From Pseudomonas sp. PDM04 (lineage in GTDB: Bacteria > Pseudomonadota > Gammaproteobacteria > Pseudomonadales > Pseudomonadaceae), in NCBI RefSeq assembly GCF_014851765.1, contig NZ_JACVAI010000008.1, positions 1 through 64,000 of the forward strand: a stretch of 64,000 bases of DNA. The letters run 5' to 3'. The notes below the pieces were generated by a model that had not been told where the DNA came from, made no database searches, and was given only the letters and a program-made list of their open reading frames with translations. The translations under genes and the position numbers were made by a program. Below, in pieces: positions 33,631-44,596 of the stretch. Each line of letters begins with the position of its first letter. Positions within the stretch are counted from its first letter, which is position 1.

Positions 33631-35568
<1,938 letters not shown>

Positions 35569-35593
35569 AAAAGCATCGTCGGAATGCCGCCCA

Positions 35594-35670
35594 GAGCAGG
35601 CTCGCTCTCACAGGGGATCAGTGACGGAAGCAGATCCAACGTGGGAACGAGCCTGCTCGCGATGGCGTCA
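35594..35670. repeat. Pair of REP elements after acs
   Basis: GAGCAGGCTCGCTCTCACA (35594-35612) and, inverted, GTGGGAACGAGCCTGCTCGC (35641-35660, then GATGGCG) bracket about 28 bases. This is a BIME with one truncated arm. Confidence 0.85.
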
Positions 35671-35731
35671 CCGCGCTCTGGCGCCAAGCTGTTAAACTCC
35701 CGCGCCCCATTCCTCGTGCAAGGCGCCCAGC

Positions 35732-36748
35732 ATGTCTACCTTGAACCAGGCGCTGCGCGCCGCCCTCGATCATCGCCAGGAACTGCTGGCCGAATTGCAT
35801 CAGCAGGGCACCGACTGCTATCGCCTGTTCCATGGCAGCCAGGAAGGCGCCGGCGGCCTGACCATCGACCGCTACGGCCCGCAACTGCTGGTACAGAGCT
35901 TCCACCAGACGCTGGAGCGCGAGGCGCTGCTGCACGTCCACCAGGCGATCAACCAGCACCTGGGTTTCGACAGCCTGCTGGTCTACAACGACCGCTCCCG
36001 AGGCCACTCGCGGATCGACCGTGAAGACCCGGTCTACCGCGCCGACGACGCCGCCCTGCAAGACCTGGTCGGTCACGAGTGGGGCCTGAATTACCGGGTT
36101 CGCGGTCGCCACGCAGGCCAGGACCCGTTGCTGTTCCTCGACCTGCGCAACACCCGTGGCTGGGTCAAGGACCATAGCCGCGACAAGAGCGTGCTGAACC
36201 TGTTCGCCTACACCTGCGGAGTTGGCCTGAGCGCGGCCGCCGGCGGTGCGCGCGAGGTGTGCAACCTGGACTTCGCCGAGGGCAACCTGGCGGTCGGCCG
36301 GGAAAACGGCCTGCTCAATCCGCACCTGCCGACCATGCAATTCATTCAGTCCGATTACTTCCCGGCGATCCGCCAGTTGGCCGGGCTGCCCATCAGCCAG
36401 CGTCGCGGGCAGAAACTGCCGAGCTATCAACGCCTGGAACAACGCCAGTACGACTTGGTGCTGCTCGACCCACCCGCCTGGGCCAAGAGCGCATTCGGCA
36501 CCGTGGACCTGCTGCGTGATTACCAGAGCCTGCTCAAGCCCGCGTTGCTGACCACCGCCGACGATGGCGTGCTGATCTGCTGCAACAACCTGGCAAAAGT
36601 CAGCATGGACGATTGGCGCGAGCAGGTTCTGCGCTGTGCCGAGAAAGCCGGGCGGCCGGTGCGCGAATGGGCGGTGATGAAACCGGGGGCCGATTTCCCC
36701 TCGATGGACCAGCAGCCGCCATTGAAAACCCTGATCCTGCAGCTCTGA
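35732..36748 (+). CDS. Class I SAM-dependent methyltransferase, RlmI/RlmK-like
   Basis: The 338-residue protein has an N-terminal EEHEE-type domain (RLFHGSQEGAGGLTIDRYGPQLLVQSFHQ) and a Rossmann methyltransferase. SAM motif I is NLFAYTCGVGLSAAAGGA (about residues 156-173) and motif IV is DLVLLDPPAWAKSAFGTVDLL. COG1092 members methylate 23S rRNA cytosine-5 or guanine-7 positions. The N-terminal PUA domain typical of RlmI is not evident, so the precise target is unknown. Confidence 0.85.
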   Translation: MSTLNQALRAALDHRQELLAELHQQGTDCYRLFHGSQEGAGGLTIDRYGPQLLVQSFHQTLEREALLHVHQAINQHLGFDSLLVYNDRSRGHSRIDREDPVYRADDAALQDLVGHEWGLNYRVRGRHAGQDPLLFLDLRNTRGWVKDHSRDKSVLNLFAYTCGVGLSAAAGGAREVCNLDFAEGNLAVGRENGLLNPHLPTMQFIQSDYFPAIRQLAGLPISQRRGQKLPSYQRLEQRQYDLVLLDPPAWAKSAFGTVDLLRDYQSLLKPALLTTADDGVLICCNNLAKVSMDDWREQVLRCAEKAGRPVREWAVMKPGADFPSMDQQPPLKTLILQL

Positions 36749-36851
36749 GTTCGTCGGACAAATCTGAAAGTCGTGGGCAGCTCAATTACTTCGGAACCGG
36801 AAACGCGTGCCATACTCCAAGGCACTCCGATTCAGACAGATGAAGCTGCAC

Positions 36852-39791
36852 ATGCCCAAAGGATTGATTCGCGCTATCGGCGCCTTGTTGACTGCCCTGG
36901 CTCTCTACAGCCTGCTGGGGTTTCTGATTCTGCCTGGCATTGCCTTGCGCGTGGCCAATCAACAACTGGCCCACTACGCGACCACTCCCGCCACGCTCCA
37001 GCGCATCGAGCTCAACCCGTTCAGCCTTGAAGTCACCCTGTGGGGCCTGAACATTGGCGAGCCGGGCAAGGAACAGGTCGGCTTCGAACGCTTGTACGCC
37101 AACCTGCAGCTCGACAGCCTGTGGACCAAGGCGCTTCATCTGGCCGACATCGAACTGGACAAACCCAAGACCGAAATCCTGTTCGACAAGGACGGCAAGC
37201 TCAACCTGCTCGGCCTGTTCAAGTTGCCCGCCAGCGAGCCGGCCCCGGCCGATCCCGACGCCAAGCCGTTTCCCCTGAGAATCGAGCGCATCAACCTGGC
37301 CGGCGGCGCCGTGCATTTCCTGGATGAGCGTCCCAGCGAACCCATCGAGTTCGTCTACGACAAACTCGACTTCGAGCTGAAGAACCTCAGTACCCTGCCC
37401 GAGGACAGCGCCGACATGACACTGGTGGCCGCCGGCCCCAATGGCGGACAGATCGACTGGACCGGCAACTTCAGCCTCATCCCGATCGCCTCCGAAGGAA
37501 AACTGAAAGTCACCGACGGCAAGATGAAAGCCTTCTGGCCCTACGTGCGCGATGCCGTACCGCTGGTGCTCGAAGACGGCGTCGTCAGCCTGAGTACCGA
37601 CTACAAGCTCAACCTGTCCCAGCAGACCGAACTGCTGCTCAGCAACGTGGCGGTCAGCGTCGCGCCGTTTGCCATCAAGGCCCCTGACGGTCGACCGCTG
37701 GCGAAACTCGAGCGCCTGGACGTTACCGACACCACCGTGGACCTGGCCAGGCAGCAAGTGGTGGTCGGCAAGATCCGCAGCCAGAAACTGGAAACCTGGG
37801 CAGCACTGGAGGCCGACGGCCAACTCGACTGGCAAAAACTGTTCGCCAGCCAACCGTCCAAGGAGGCCGCGAAAGCCAAGGCCGAACCGGCCAGCACACC
37901 TGCAGCCGCCGACTCGCCGAAAGCGCCCGTGACCGCGAGCAAACCGTGGCAGGTCTTGCTCAAGGACGTGCAACTGCGCGATTACCAGGTCCACCTGGCA
38001 GACCGCAAGGCGCAACCCGCTGTCACTCTGGACCTGAACCCGCTGAACCTCGACCTGCAGAATTTCGACAGCCTCAACGGTTCGCCCTTTACCCTCAAGC
38101 TCGATACCGGCGTGGGCAAGCAAGGCCGGATCACGGCCGACGGTCAGGTCAATCTGGCCCCGGTCAGTGCCCAATTGAAAGTGCAGACCAAAGACATCGA
38201 CCTGCGGGTCGCTCAGTCTTACATCAACCCGTTCATTCGCCTCGAACTGCGCAGCGGCATGCTCGGCAGTGATCTGGCGGTCAACCTGAAAAGCACCGAG
38301 CCGTTGGCCCTCAGCGTCACCGGACGCGCACAGATCGACCAGTTGCACACCCTCGACACCCTGAAGACCCGGGACTTCCTCAAGTGGCAGCAGGTGGTGG
38401 TGGAAGGCTTGAACTATCAGCACGGCGACAGCCTGTCGATCGACAAGGTCAACCTGTTCCAGCCCTACGTGCGCTTCATGATCAACGATGACCGCACCAC
38501 CAACGTCGATGACCTGCTGATCCCGCAGCCGCCCGATTCCGGGGCGAAAACCGCTGCCGCCAAACCGGCCGCCGGGAAGGACAAGCCGCTGGGCATCCAC
38601 ATCGGCGGCATTGCCATCAATGACGGCTCGGCCAACTTCGCCGACTTCAGTCTGACCCCGAACTTCGCCACCGCCGTGCAACAGCTCAATGGCCAGATCG
38701 GCACCATCGACAGCCGTCAGGCAAAACCGGCGACCGTGGACGTCAAGGGCAAGGTCGATCGCTACGCGCCGGTGACCATCAAGGGCTCGCTCAACCCGTT
38801 CGACCCGATGGCCGCCCTCGACATCGCCACCAGTTTCAAGCGCGTGGAACTGACCACCCTGACGCCCTACTCCGGCAAGTTCGCCGGTTACCGCATCCGC
38901 AAGGGCCGGCTCAATCTGGACCTGCACTACCTGATCACCAAGGGCCAGCTCAAGGCGGAAAACAAAGTGGTGGTCGAGCAGTTGCAGCTGGGTGAAAGAG
39001 TCGACAGCCCGGATGCGGTCAGCCTGCCGTTGAAACTGGCAATTGCCCTGCTCAAGGACGTCGACGGCAAGATTTCCATCGAGCTGCCGGTGACCGGCGA
39101 CTTGAACAATCCGCAGTTCAGCGTCATGCCGATTGTCTGGCAGACCTTGCGCAACCTGATCGTCAAGGCCGCCGCCGCGCCGTTCAAGCTGATTGGCGGG
39201 CTGGTCAGTGGCGGTGGCTCCGAAGACCTGGGCACGGTGTCGTTCGCGCCGGGCTCCAGCGAACTGGGCAAGGACGCCGAGGGTTCGTTGGTCAAGCTGT
39301 CCCAGGCCCTGAAGGAACGTCCGACCCTGCGTCTGGAAATCGAGGGCACCGCCGCCGCCAGCAGCGATGGCCCGCTGATCGCCGAGCAGCGCCTGGAGCG
39401 CGAGTATCAGTACAACTACTACAAGATGCTCCAGCGTCGCGGCGACAAGGTGCCGGCGCAGGCGTCGTTGCTGCAAGTCCCGGACGGCGAGAAAGGGCCG
39501 TTGCTGGAAGGCATCTACCGCACCCGCCTGAAAACCCAGCCACCGGCTGAATGGAAAGACCTGGGCAAGGAAGAACGCACGGCCCGGATGCGCGCCGACG
39601 TGATCAAGTTCTGGAGTTCCAGCGACGTGTTGCTGCGCCAACTGGGCCAGGACCGTGCCAGCAGCATCAAGGATTACCTGGTCGACAAGGGACAACTGGC
39701 CGACGACCGTGTGTACTTCATCGACGCCAGCCTCGGCGAGGCGGAAAGTGACGGCCGGGTCGTGACGCCCCTGCACCTGGACGCCGAATGA
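36852..39791 (+). CDS. DUF748 (AsmA-like) envelope protein
   Basis: This large protein of about 979 residues has one N-terminal membrane helix (IRAIGALLTALALYSLLGFLILPGIAL). Repeated beta-rich segments follow, such as IELNPFSLEVTLWGLNIGEPG and KITTPLTPYSGKFAGYRI-like units (actual text VELTTLTPYSGKFAGYRI). These are typical of DUF748 and the AsmA/repeating-beta-groove superfamily, whose members span the periplasm and move lipids. The C-terminal part is alpha/beta and OmpA-like. The start is uncertain: ATG at 36840 or 36852, and neither has a strong ribosome-binding site. It overlaps the next gene by four bases. Confidence 0.8.
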   Translation: MPKGLIRAIGALLTALALYSLLGFLILPGIALRVANQQLAHYATTPATLQRIELNPFSLEVTLWGLNIGEPGKEQVGFERLYANLQLDSLWTKALHLADIELDKPKTEILFDKDGKLNLLGLFKLPASEPAPADPDAKPFPLRIERINLAGGAVHFLDERPSEPIEFVYDKLDFELKNLSTLPEDSADMTLVAAGPNGGQIDWTGNFSLIPIASEGKLKVTDGKMKAFWPYVRDAVPLVLEDGVVSLSTDYKLNLSQQTELLLSNVAVSVAPFAIKAPDGRPLAKLERLDVTDTTVDLARQQVVVGKIRSQKLETWAALEADGQLDWQKLFASQPSKEAAKAKAEPASTPAAADSPKAPVTASKPWQVLLKDVQLRDYQVHLADRKAQPAVTLDLNPLNLDLQNFDSLNGSPFTLKLDTGVGKQGRITADGQVNLAPVSAQLKVQTKDIDLRVAQSYINPFIRLELRSGMLGSDLAVNLKSTEPLALSVTGRAQIDQLHTLDTLKTRDFLKWQQVVVEGLNYQHGDSLSIDKVNLFQPYVRFMINDDRTTNVDDLLIPQPPDSGAKTAAAKPAAGKDKPLGIHIGGIAINDGSANFADFSLTPNFATAVQQLNGQIGTIDSRQAKPATVDVKGKVDRYAPVTIKGSLNPFDPMAALDIATSFKRVELTTLTPYSGKFAGYRIRKGRLNLDLHYLITKGQLKAENKVVVEQLQLGERVDSPDAVSLPLKLAIALLKDVDGKISIELPVTGDLNNPQFSVMPIVWQTLRNLIVKAAAAPFKLIGGLVSGGGSEDLGTVSFAPGSSELGKDAEGSLVKLSQALKERPTLRLEIEGTAAASSDGPLIAEQRLEREYQYNYYKMLQRRGDKVPAQASLLQVPDGEKGPLLEGIYRTRLKTQPPAEWKDLGKEERTARMRADVIKFWSSSDVLLRQLGQDRASSIKDYLVDKGQLADDRVYFIDASLGEAESDGRVVTPLHLDAE

Positions 39792-40087
39792 TGATCGGGC
39801 GCTTGCTGCTCGGCCTCACCCTGGCAATGACGGCGGTCCACGCCTCGGCCGCCGACACCCTGCGCTGCGGCAGTCAACTGGTCAGCGTGGGGGATCGCTC
39901 CAGCGAAGTACGGCAGAAGTGCGGAGAACCGGTCAGCCGCGACCTGCTCGGCTACAAGCGCAGCGCCAACCGCCGGGAAGAGTTCCAGGTCGAGGAATGG
40001 ACCTACGGGCCTAACGGCGGGATGTACCAGTACCTGCGGTTCGAGGGCAATCGGCTGCGGCAGATCACCAGCAAGCGAGGTCACTGA
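39788..40087 (+). CDS. DUF2845 domain-containing exported protein
   Basis: The 99-residue precursor has a signal peptide (MMIGRLLLGLTLAMTAVHASAA). The DUF2845 core follows: DTLRCGSQLVSVGDRSSEVRQKCGEPVSRD, with two conserved Cys that probably form a disulfide, and EEWTYGPNGGMYQYLRFEGNRLRQI. It resembles BamE-like small periplasmic folds, but its function is unknown. ATGA overlap with the DUF748 gene indicates they are expressed together. Confidence 0.82.
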   Translation: MMIGRLLLGLTLAMTAVHASAADTLRCGSQLVSVGDRSSEVRQKCGEPVSRDLLGYKRSANRREEFQVEEWTYGPNGGMYQYLRFEGNRLRQITSKRGH

Positions 40088-40105
40088 ATCCTTCCCCAAG
40101 TCAAT

Positions 40106-40194
40106 TGTGGGAACGAGCCTGCTCGCGATAGCGGACCGACGATCACTGCCGCGTTGTCTGGGGAGCCGCCATCGCGAGCAGGCTCGCTCCGACA
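40106..40194. repeat. BIME after the DUF2845 gene
   Basis: TGTGGGAACGAGCCTGCTCGC (40106-40126, then GATAGCGG) and the inverted copy GCCGCCATCGCGAGCAGGCTCGCTCC (40165-40190) flank a spacer of about 30 bases. Both copies are well conserved. Confidence 0.9.
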
Positions 40195-40227
40195 TTGACG
40201 CCAGGTCTTTCCTGTCTTGCAAATAGA

Positions 40228-40257
40228 ACAGGCCCCGACACGAATGCCGGGGCCTGT
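40228..40257 (-). terminator. Hairpin downstream of the BON protein gene
   Basis: ACAGGCCCCG and CGGGGCCTGT form a perfect 10-bp stem around a 10-nt loop. It is about 105 bases beyond the BON gene stop codon and lacks a long T-run on either strand, so its use as a terminator is uncertain. Confidence 0.5.
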
Positions 40258-40363
40258 AATGGCCACTATCCCTGTGGCCGTCGCATGAACTCTAAAGTTG
40301 CGGCAGACGTATAACCTGGCTCGTCTACCGCGTCTTCTCCCGGTCCAGGCGAGAAGTCTTGCC

Positions 40364-40717
40364 TTACTCGGCTTTCAGGCCGTCAGCGGAGACCGCCTTG
40401 ACGCCTTTGATTTTCTTGGCGATGGCCACGGCCACATCTTTCTGCGACTCGGTCACAGCGGTAGTGGACGACAGGGAAACCACGCCTTTGTTGGTTTCAA
40501 CCTTGATGTCGGTGCCAGGAATGCCTTTCTCGGTCACCAGGTCGGCTTTGACTTTGGTGGTGATCCAGGTATCGGAGGTAGCTTCCTTGGCTTGGGTCAC
40601 TTCACCGGCTGCGAGAACCATAGGAGCCTGGGTCGCTTGGGTTTGGGCGAAAGCGGCGTTGGCCATGGTGAGGGTCAGCGCGGTAGCAGTGGCAGCAGCG
40701 ATAGCGAACTTCTTCAT
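40364..40717 (-). CDS. BON domain-containing periplasmic protein (OsmY-like)
   Basis: The 117-residue precursor has a signal peptide (MKKFAIAAATATALTLTMANAAFAQ) and one BON domain: DTWITTKVKADLVTEKGIPGTDIKVETNKGVVSLSSTTAVTESQKDVAVAIAKKIKGVKAV in sense, about residues 47-110. BON proteins bind phospholipid and protect the envelope under osmotic stress. E. coli OsmY has two such domains, here there is one. AGGAGTTACTCGT precedes the ATG. Confidence 0.88.
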   Translation of the reverse strand: MKKFAIAAATATALTLTMANAAFAQTQATQAPMVLAAGEVTQAKEATSDTWITTKVKADLVTEKGIPGTDIKVETNKGVVSLSSTTAVTESQKDVAVAIAKKIKGVKAVSADGLKAE

Positions 40718-40991
40718 ACGAGTAACTCCTGTTTTTCTGGAAAAGTCTGCTGGGTGTCATGTCAGCAGGGTTACTGGGTATGTTGCGAACGCTGTGCCAA
40801 GTTTGAGACAGCAAATAAATCCTTATAAATTAGACAGTTAAGAAAATGAGCAATTCTCGAAATCATGCAAAATGCATGAGTTTGATTTTTTCTACATGCA
40901 AGTTGCGGATTTTCGGGTGGGCCTAAGGCCATGAATTTGCGAAAGTTTTGCTATTACTCCGGTCATGCGTCGATAGCTCACTCAAATCCGC
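40718..40991. other. AT-rich intergenic region upstream of the BON gene
   Basis: No gene is supported here. The stretch 40805-40905 is AT-rich compared with its surroundings and probably holds the BON gene promoter on the minus strand (for example TAATTTATAAG at about 40826-40836), but no sigma factor can be assigned. An ATGCAAAATGCAT inverted repeat lies at 40865-40877. Confidence 0.35.
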
Positions 40992-41022
40992 AAAAAAAAA
41001 CCCCGCCTCTCACGAGGCGGGG
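40992..41022 (-). terminator. Rho-independent terminator of pilA
   Basis: On the minus strand CCCCGCCTC and GAGGCGGGG form a 9-bp stem with a 4-nt loop, followed by nine T. It begins 20 nt after the pilA stop codon. Confidence 0.93.
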
Positions 41023-41041
41023 TCCAGTGAGCCGTTGATGA

Positions 41042-41449
41042 TCAGGTCCCGGTAGGGCAACCCGCTGGTGCGTAATCGGACGCTGCGCTGGTTTTGCATG
41101 ACCATCCGCTGGTGGCATCACGAGTCAGCGTGATCGTCGCGTTGGCGACGACGGTCGGTGCCCCCTTGAGCGTGCAGACAATCCCGCTGCTTGGCGATGC
41201 CAGGACGGTGATCGTGCAGTGCTGCGAAGTCGTGCTGGCGCCGATATCGGTGGTGGATGGCGACGTCGTACCCGAATTGACCTTATCTTCATAATTGACT
41301 TTCAGCGCCGAAATCTCCGCCAACCCCGCCGTCACCTTCGCCCGGGCCTGGTACTTGGAGTACGCCGGAATCGCAAACGTCGCCAGGATCCCGATGATCG
41401 CCACCACGATCAGCAGTTCGATAAGGGTGAAACCTTTCTGAGTATTCAT
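41042..41449 (-). CDS. pilA: Type IVa major pilin (prepilin)
   Basis: The 135-residue prepilin has a 6-residue leader cut after Gly (MNTQKG/FTLIELLIVVAIIGILATFAIPAYSKYQ). The Glu at mature position 5 is conserved, and a long hydrophobic helix follows. The C-terminal domain has two Cys pairs. The last (SGWSCKTSAASDYAPAGC) is the short D-loop typical of group IVa pilins. The ATG at 41449 is preferred over a TTG two codons upstream because GGAGC fits it. It is divergent from pilBCD and has its own sigma54 promoter. Confidence 0.93.
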   Translation of the reverse strand: MNTQKGFTLIELLIVVAIIGILATFAIPAYSKYQARAKVTAGLAEISALKVNYEDKVNSGTTSPSTTDIGASTTSQHCTITVLASPSSGIVCTLKGAPTVVANATITLTRDATSGWSCKTSAASDYAPAGCPTGT

Positions 41450-41497
41450 AGACAAGCTCCATGCATGAGTCGAAATCTCATGATCTGAATCAGCCGC

Positions 41498-41513
41498 AGC
41501 ACAGCCCGTGCCA
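41498..41513 (-). promoter_or_regulatory. Sigma54 promoter of pilA
   Basis: On the minus strand TGGCACG (41513-41507) and GTGCT (41502-41498) place GG and GC exactly 10 nt apart. The predicted start near 41487 leaves a leader of about 38 nt before pilA. This matches PilS-PilR-controlled pilA promoters of pseudomonads. Confidence 0.88.
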
Positions 41514-41674
41514 AGCCTTCAGCCCCTTGTTCCCGGGGGGCGGAAACCCGACCACGCGGCGAGCGGTCCGCAAAAGCCGCACTATCTGACACTTTTTGTC
41601 ACTTCAACAGCGCGGGTTTGGCGCGTCCGGTTGACTAGGCTATAAGTCATGAACTGTCTGCGTCCGGTATTCCC

Positions 41675-43375
41675 ATGAATGACATCGCTCTAAGCGGCCT
41701 GGCCAAACAACTGGTCCTGGCCGAACTGCTCACTGAAAAAAGCGCGCAACAGGCGTATCAGCAAGCCCAACGCCAGAAACTGTCCCTGGTCAGTTATCTG
41801 GTGCAAAACAAACTGGTGAAGAGCCGCCAGGTGGCCGAGATTGCCTCGGAGCATTTCGGCATGGCCTTGCTCGACCTGCATCGGCTGGACAAGGAGTCGC
41901 AACCCAAGGGCCTGGTCAGCGAAAAACTGGTTCGCCAGCACCATGCCCTGCCCCTGTGGCGGCGCGGCAACAAACTGTTCGTGGGCGTCTCCGACCCGAC
42001 CAATCACCAGGCCATCAACGACATCCAGTTCAGCACCGGGCTCACCACCGAAGCCATACTGGTCGAAGACGACAAACTCAGCGACGCCATCGAGAAGTTT
42101 TTCGACAGCCATGCCACCGGCCTGGAGGACATGCCTGACGTCGACCTCGATGGTGTGGACATCGAGTCGATCGATGACGCTCGACAGGATGGCATCGCCG
42201 GGCAGGATGCCGACGACGCGCCGGTGGTGCGCTTCGTTCACAAGATGTTGCTCGACGCCATCAGGGGCGGTTCATCCGACCTGCACTTCGAACCCTACGA
42301 AAAGACCTACCGCGTGCGGGTGCGCACGGACGGCATGCTGCGCGAAGTCGCCAAGCCGCCGATCCAACTGGCCAACCGCATTGCCGCGCGCCTGAAGGTC
42401 ATGGCCAGCCTCGACATCTCCGAACGGCGCAAACCCCAGGACGGGCGGATCAAGATGCGCCTGTCCAAGAGCAAGTCCATCGACTTCCGGGTCAATACCC
42501 TGCCGACCCTGTGGGGCGAGAAAGTGGTGATCCGGATCCTCGATCCGTCCAGCGCGCAAATGGGCATCGACGCCCTCGGCTACGAGCCCGAGCAGAAAGA
42601 CCTGTACATGGAAGCGCTGAAGCAACCGCAAGGGATGATCCTGGTCACCGGCCCCACCGGCTCGGGCAAGACCGTATCGCTCTACACCGGGCTGAACATC
42701 CTCAATACCGTTGACATCAACATCTCCACGGCCGAGGACCCGGTGGAGATCAACATGGAAGGCATCAACCAGGTCAACGTCAATGCCAAGCAGGGCATGG
42801 GCTTTCCCCAGGCGTTGCGTTCGTTCCTGCGCCAGGACCCGGACGTGATCATGGTCGGCGAGATCCGCGACCTGGAAACTGCCGAGATCGCCATCAAGGC
42901 GGCCCAGACCGGGCACCTGGTGCTCTCGACCCTGCACACCAACAGCGCGGCGGAAACCCTGACCCGCCTGCACAACATGGGCATCCACGGGTTCAACATC
43001 GCCACCTCGGTCAGCCTGATCATTGCCCAACGCCTGGCGCGCAAGCTGTGCACCCATTGCAAGAAGCCGCTGGATGTTCCCCGCGAGGTGTTGCTCAGGG
43101 AAGGCTTCCCCGAGGAACGCCTCGGCCAGTTCACGATCTATGAGCCGGTCGGCTGCGATCATTGCAATGGCGGCTACAAGGGACGCGTGGGGATCTACGA
43201 AGTGGTGAAGAACACGGCGGATCTGCAACGGCTGATCATGGCCGAAGGCAACTCGCTGGAAATCGATAGCCAGATGCGCAAGGACGGTTTCAACGACCTG
43301 CGGACCTCGGGGCTGATCAAGGCCATGCAGGGTATTACCAGCCTTGAAGAAATCAACCGGGTTACCAAGGACTGA
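41675..43375 (+). CDS. pilB: Type IV pilus extension ATPase PilB
   Basis: The 566-residue GspE-family hexameric ATPase powers pilin polymerisation. It has an N-terminal MshEN-like domain (about 1-150, with KLVKSRQVAEIASEHFGM), Walker A GPTGSGKTVSLYTGLN, the Asp box, Walker B RQDPDVIMVGEIRDLETAEIA and the His box TGHLVLSTLHTNSA. The tetracysteine zinc motif CTHCKK...CDHCNGGYKGRVGIYE is near the C-terminus. It is the first gene of pilBCD-coaE-yacG, 2 nt before pilC. Confidence 0.96.
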   Translation: MNDIALSGLAKQLVLAELLTEKSAQQAYQQAQRQKLSLVSYLVQNKLVKSRQVAEIASEHFGMALLDLHRLDKESQPKGLVSEKLVRQHHALPLWRRGNKLFVGVSDPTNHQAINDIQFSTGLTTEAILVEDDKLSDAIEKFFDSHATGLEDMPDVDLDGVDIESIDDARQDGIAGQDADDAPVVRFVHKMLLDAIRGGSSDLHFEPYEKTYRVRVRTDGMLREVAKPPIQLANRIAARLKVMASLDISERRKPQDGRIKMRLSKSKSIDFRVNTLPTLWGEKVVIRILDPSSAQMGIDALGYEPEQKDLYMEALKQPQGMILVTGPTGSGKTVSLYTGLNILNTVDINISTAEDPVEINMEGINQVNVNAKQGMGFPQALRSFLRQDPDVIMVGEIRDLETAEIAIKAAQTGHLVLSTLHTNSAAETLTRLHNMGIHGFNIATSVSLIIAQRLARKLCTHCKKPLDVPREVLLREGFPEERLGQFTIYEPVGCDHCNGGYKGRVGIYEVVKNTADLQRLIMAEGNSLEIDSQMRKDGFNDLRTSGLIKAMQGITSLEEINRVTKD

Positions 43376-43377
43376 AC

Positions 43378-44595
43378 ATGGCGGTCAAAGCAGCAAAAAT
43401 CAGCGTGTACGCCTGGGAAGGCACCGACAGGAAAGGCACGAAAATGACCGGCGAGCTCAGCGGTCAGAACCCGGCCCTGGTCAAGGCGCAACTGCGCAAG
43501 CAAGGCATCAACCCCGGCAAGGTGCGCAAGAAATCCGCCTCGATCCTTAACCTGGGAAAACGCATCAAGGCCCAGGACATTGCCCTGTTCACCCGGCAGA
43601 TGGCGACGATGATGAAAGCCGGGGTGCCGCTGTTGCAGTCCTTCGACATCATCGGCGAAGGCTTCGACAACCCGGCCATGCGCAAACTGGTGGACGAGGT
43701 GAAACAGGAGGTGGCGGCCGGCAACAGCTTCGCCGCCGCCCTGCGCAAGAAGCCGGAGTACTTCGACGAGCTCTACTGCAACCTGGTGGACGCCGGTGAG
43801 CAGGCCGGCGCGCTGGACACCCTGCTGGAACGGGTCGCCACCTACAAGGAAAAGAGTGAAAGCCTCAAGGCCAAGATCAAGAAAGCCATGACCTACCCGC
43901 TGGCCGTGGTGTTCGTCGCGATCATTGTCACCGGTATCCTGCTGATCAAGGTGGTGCCGCAGTTCGAGTCGGTGTTCAAGAGCTTTGGCGCGGAACTGCC
44001 GGCGTTCACGGTCATGGTCATCGGCCTGTCGAAGCTGTTGCAGGAGGGCTGGTGGATCGCCCTCGGCCTCCTGATCGCGGCAATCTTCGGCGTGCGTCGT
44101 GCCCTGAAAACTTCCCAGGGCTTTCGCGACACGATGGACACCTGGCTGCTGAAACTGCCGTTGATCGGCACGTTGATGTACAAGTCGGCCGTGGCCCGAT
44201 TTGCCCGTACGCTGTCGACCACCTTCGCCGCCGGCGTGCCGCTGGTCGAGGCACTGGAGTCGGTGGCCGGTGCCACCGGCAATGTCGTGTTCAAGCGTGC
44301 GGTGCTGCGCATCAGGCAAGACGTATCGACGGGGATGCAGCTGAATTTCGCCATGCGCACCGCCGGCATCTTTCCCAACATGGCGATTCAGATGACGGCC
44401 ATTGGCGAAGAGTCCGGTGCCCTGGACGACATGCTCGACAAGGTTGCCGGTTTCTATGAGGCCGAGGTCGACAACATGGTCGACAACCTCACCAGCCTGA
44501 TGGAGCCGTTCATCATGGTGGTCCTGGGTGTTGTCGTCGGCGGCCTGGTGGTGGCGATGTACCTGCCGATCTTCCAACTCGGCGCAGCGATCTGA
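43378..44595 (+). CDS. pilC: Type IV pilus inner-membrane platform protein PilC
   Basis: The 405-residue GspF-family protein carries two T2SF domains. The first has LFTRQMATMMKAGVPLLQSFDIIGEG and the second has FARTLSTTFAAGVPLVEALESVAGATGN, with three membrane helices. It couples the PilB and PilT motors to pilus assembly. It is in operon with pilB (2 nt gap) and pilD (1 nt gap). Confidence 0.96.
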   Translation: MAVKAAKISVYAWEGTDRKGTKMTGELSGQNPALVKAQLRKQGINPGKVRKKSASILNLGKRIKAQDIALFTRQMATMMKAGVPLLQSFDIIGEGFDNPAMRKLVDEVKQEVAAGNSFAAALRKKPEYFDELYCNLVDAGEQAGALDTLLERVATYKEKSESLKAKIKKAMTYPLAVVFVAIIVTGILLIKVVPQFESVFKSFGAELPAFTVMVIGLSKLLQEGWWIALGLLIAAIFGVRRALKTSQGFRDTMDTWLLKLPLIGTLMYKSAVARFARTLSTTFAAGVPLVEALESVAGATGNVVFKRAVLRIRQDVSTGMQLNFAMRTAGIFPNMAIQMTAIGEESGALDDMLDKVAGFYEAEVDNMVDNLTSLMEPFIMVVLGVVVGGLVVAMYLPIFQLGAAI

Positions 44596-44596
44596 T

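Noticed and set aside
36786..39776. 996-codon open frame on the minus strand
   Set aside because: It is the antisense of the DUF748 gene. GC-rich codon bias keeps the opposite frame open, the translation is His/Val/Gln-rich and has no domain.
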